From positions 434,001-498,000 of the forward strand of contig OZ244979.1 of the NCBI GenBank assembly GCA_965223095.1: 64,000 nucleotides of DNA, given 5' to 3'. The notes below the pieces were generated by a model. The model worked only from the letters and a program-made list of their open reading frames with translations, searched no databases and had not been told where the DNA came from. This stretch comes from J054 sp965223095 (lineage in GTDB: Bacteria; Pseudomonadota; Gammaproteobacteria; Steroidobacterales; GCA-2729495). A program made the position numbers and the translations under genes. Positions 63,376 through 64,000 of the stretch are shown piece by piece (position 1 is the first letter of the stretch; every line of letters starts with the position of its first letter).

Positions 63376-64000
63376 ATGCGTACCCGATTAACACTATTGG
63401 CTAGCGGCGCGGCGATAGGCTTCTTTCTAGCTGCCTCTGGATTAGTACAGAAAGTCTCCTTTAGCCCCACGCAAATACCAAGCGATGCGATCGCCAAGAT
63501 TGGCAATCGATTCGTGCCGATAGAACGTTACTACGAGTTGCTCAGCGATTTGCAGGGAGACTCCCAGCAGGAGCTGCGCAGGGAAGATAGGGAATTCGTG
63601 TTGAATCGTTTGATCGACGAAGAGCTGCTGGTGCTGCGTGGGATTGAAATGGGTCTGACTGAGTCTGTTCCAAGCTTGCGCAAGGCCATCTCGGCAACGG
63701 TAATAGCGCAGATTGCGGCAGAGGCGGAAGCGACTGTTCCTAGTGAACAGGACCTGCGACGCTTGCTGCGCGAAGACGCCGAGTTTTTTGCCGTGCCGGA
63801 TCGCTATGCCGCACTATGGATGCGCATAAGTCGGTCCTCTCCCACAGCACACCGCAATGCCGTCAGGGTGGGCAGCAACTTAACCGGCGGTGCGGACCCA
63901 CAGACCGTCGCCAGAATGACTGGAGCGAACTGGATGCAAGAGCTCCCTGACCGCCCGTTGCCCATGGCAAAGCTGGCCAATTACTTGGGCCCTGGTTTAG
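63376..64000 (+). CDS. PpiC/SurA-type peptidyl-prolyl isomerase, right-truncated
   Basis: ATG at 63376, 36 bases after the DUF3604 stop; the frame is open to the window edge, so the 3' end is missing. The visible 208 residues start with a membrane/signal segment (RLTLLASGAAIGFFLAASG), then a SurA-like N-terminal helix region (AKIGNRFVPIERYYELLSDLQGD and NRLIDEELLVLRGIEMGL). The parvulin domain would begin about ADPQTVARMTG. It may fold the DUF3604 partner in the periplasm. The call is based on the N-terminal pattern only. Confidence 0.65.
   Translation, partial: MRTRLTLLASGAAIGFFLAASGLVQKVSFSPTQIPSDAIAKIGNRFVPIERYYELLSDLQGDSQQELRREDREFVLNRLIDEELLVLRGIEMGLTESVPSLRKAISATVIAQIAAEAEATVPSEQDLRRLLREDAEFFAVPDRYAALWMRISRSSPTAHRNAVRVGSNLTGGADPQTVARMTGANWMQELPDRPLPMAKLANYLGPGL

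Noticed and set aside
1..64000. Insertion sequences, phage genes, tRNA or CRISPR arrays
   Set aside because: None seen: no transposase or integrase motifs, no tRNA-like cloverleaf noticed, no regularly spaced repeats.

Overview
The window looks like chromosomal DNA of a heterotrophic, probably aquatic gammaproteobacterium with moderate GC. This is inferred from gene style: spinster-type MFS porter, YfiR/hybrid kinase/TonB-receptor trio, ModABC, a fused IcmF mutase, and the DUF3604 protein followed by a PpiC/SurA-type isomerase. No rRNA, tRNA, CRISPR array, insertion sequence or phage gene was seen. Gene order is dense, with many ATGA stop/start overlaps.

Region 1 (1-6441): a glyoxalase-like gene cut by the window edge and broken by a single-base frameshift, an MFS transporter, three small membrane proteins (one of 36 residues), and a signalling pair of a FIST sensor protein and a soluble hybrid histidine kinase. 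Region 2 (6847-19905): a double-CDGSH/glutamate-synthase-domain fusion; a LysR regulator divergent from DoxX and a second small membrane protein; modABC for molybdate uptake; a YfiR / CHASE8-type hybrid kinase / TonB-receptor operon; and an exported lytic transglycosylase.

Region 3 (20023-58746) is a large catabolic island with at least 30 enzymes of CoA-thioester and oxygenase chemistry. It holds two acyl-CoA synthetases, two acyl-CoA dehydrogenases, five SDRs, a MaoC hydratase plus a split MaoC pair, two enoyl-CoA hydratase family proteins (one BadI-like), an Ltp2-like retro-aldolase/DUF35 pair, a thiolase, an HMG-CoA-synthase-like/DUF35 fusion, an IpdAB-like ring-opening pair, a KstD-like flavoprotein with a Tat/lipoprotein signal, two Rieske oxygenases, a Rieske ferredoxin, three SnoaL-fold proteins, two ABM-fold proteins, a lactonase-like amidohydrolase, a TonB receptor and three TetR regulators. 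It ends in a fused B12-dependent acyl-CoA mutase with a cytosolic BtuF-like protein. The family set points to breakdown of a polycyclic or alicyclic substrate such as a steroid or terpenoid: outer-membrane uptake, CoA activation, oxygenation/dehydrogenation, retro-aldol side-chain removal, hydrolytic ring opening and beta-oxidation. The exact substrate cannot be read from sequence, and the gene set does not match any complete pathway I know. This island is the best candidate for an undescribed system.

Region 4 (58776-64000): a lipoprotein quinoprotein with an N-terminal haem-c domain (PVA-dehydrogenase-like), a DUF3604 protein and the start of a parvulin-type peptidyl-prolyl isomerase running off the right edge.

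Regulatory DNA worth attention: a perfect inverted repeat over the lysR start codon (9290-9313), a CRP-like palindrome (6616-6631), two palindromes between the TonB receptor and the BadI-like gene (32093-32107, 32124-32142), and paired palindromes before the TetR gene at 51417, one with a KstR2-like core.
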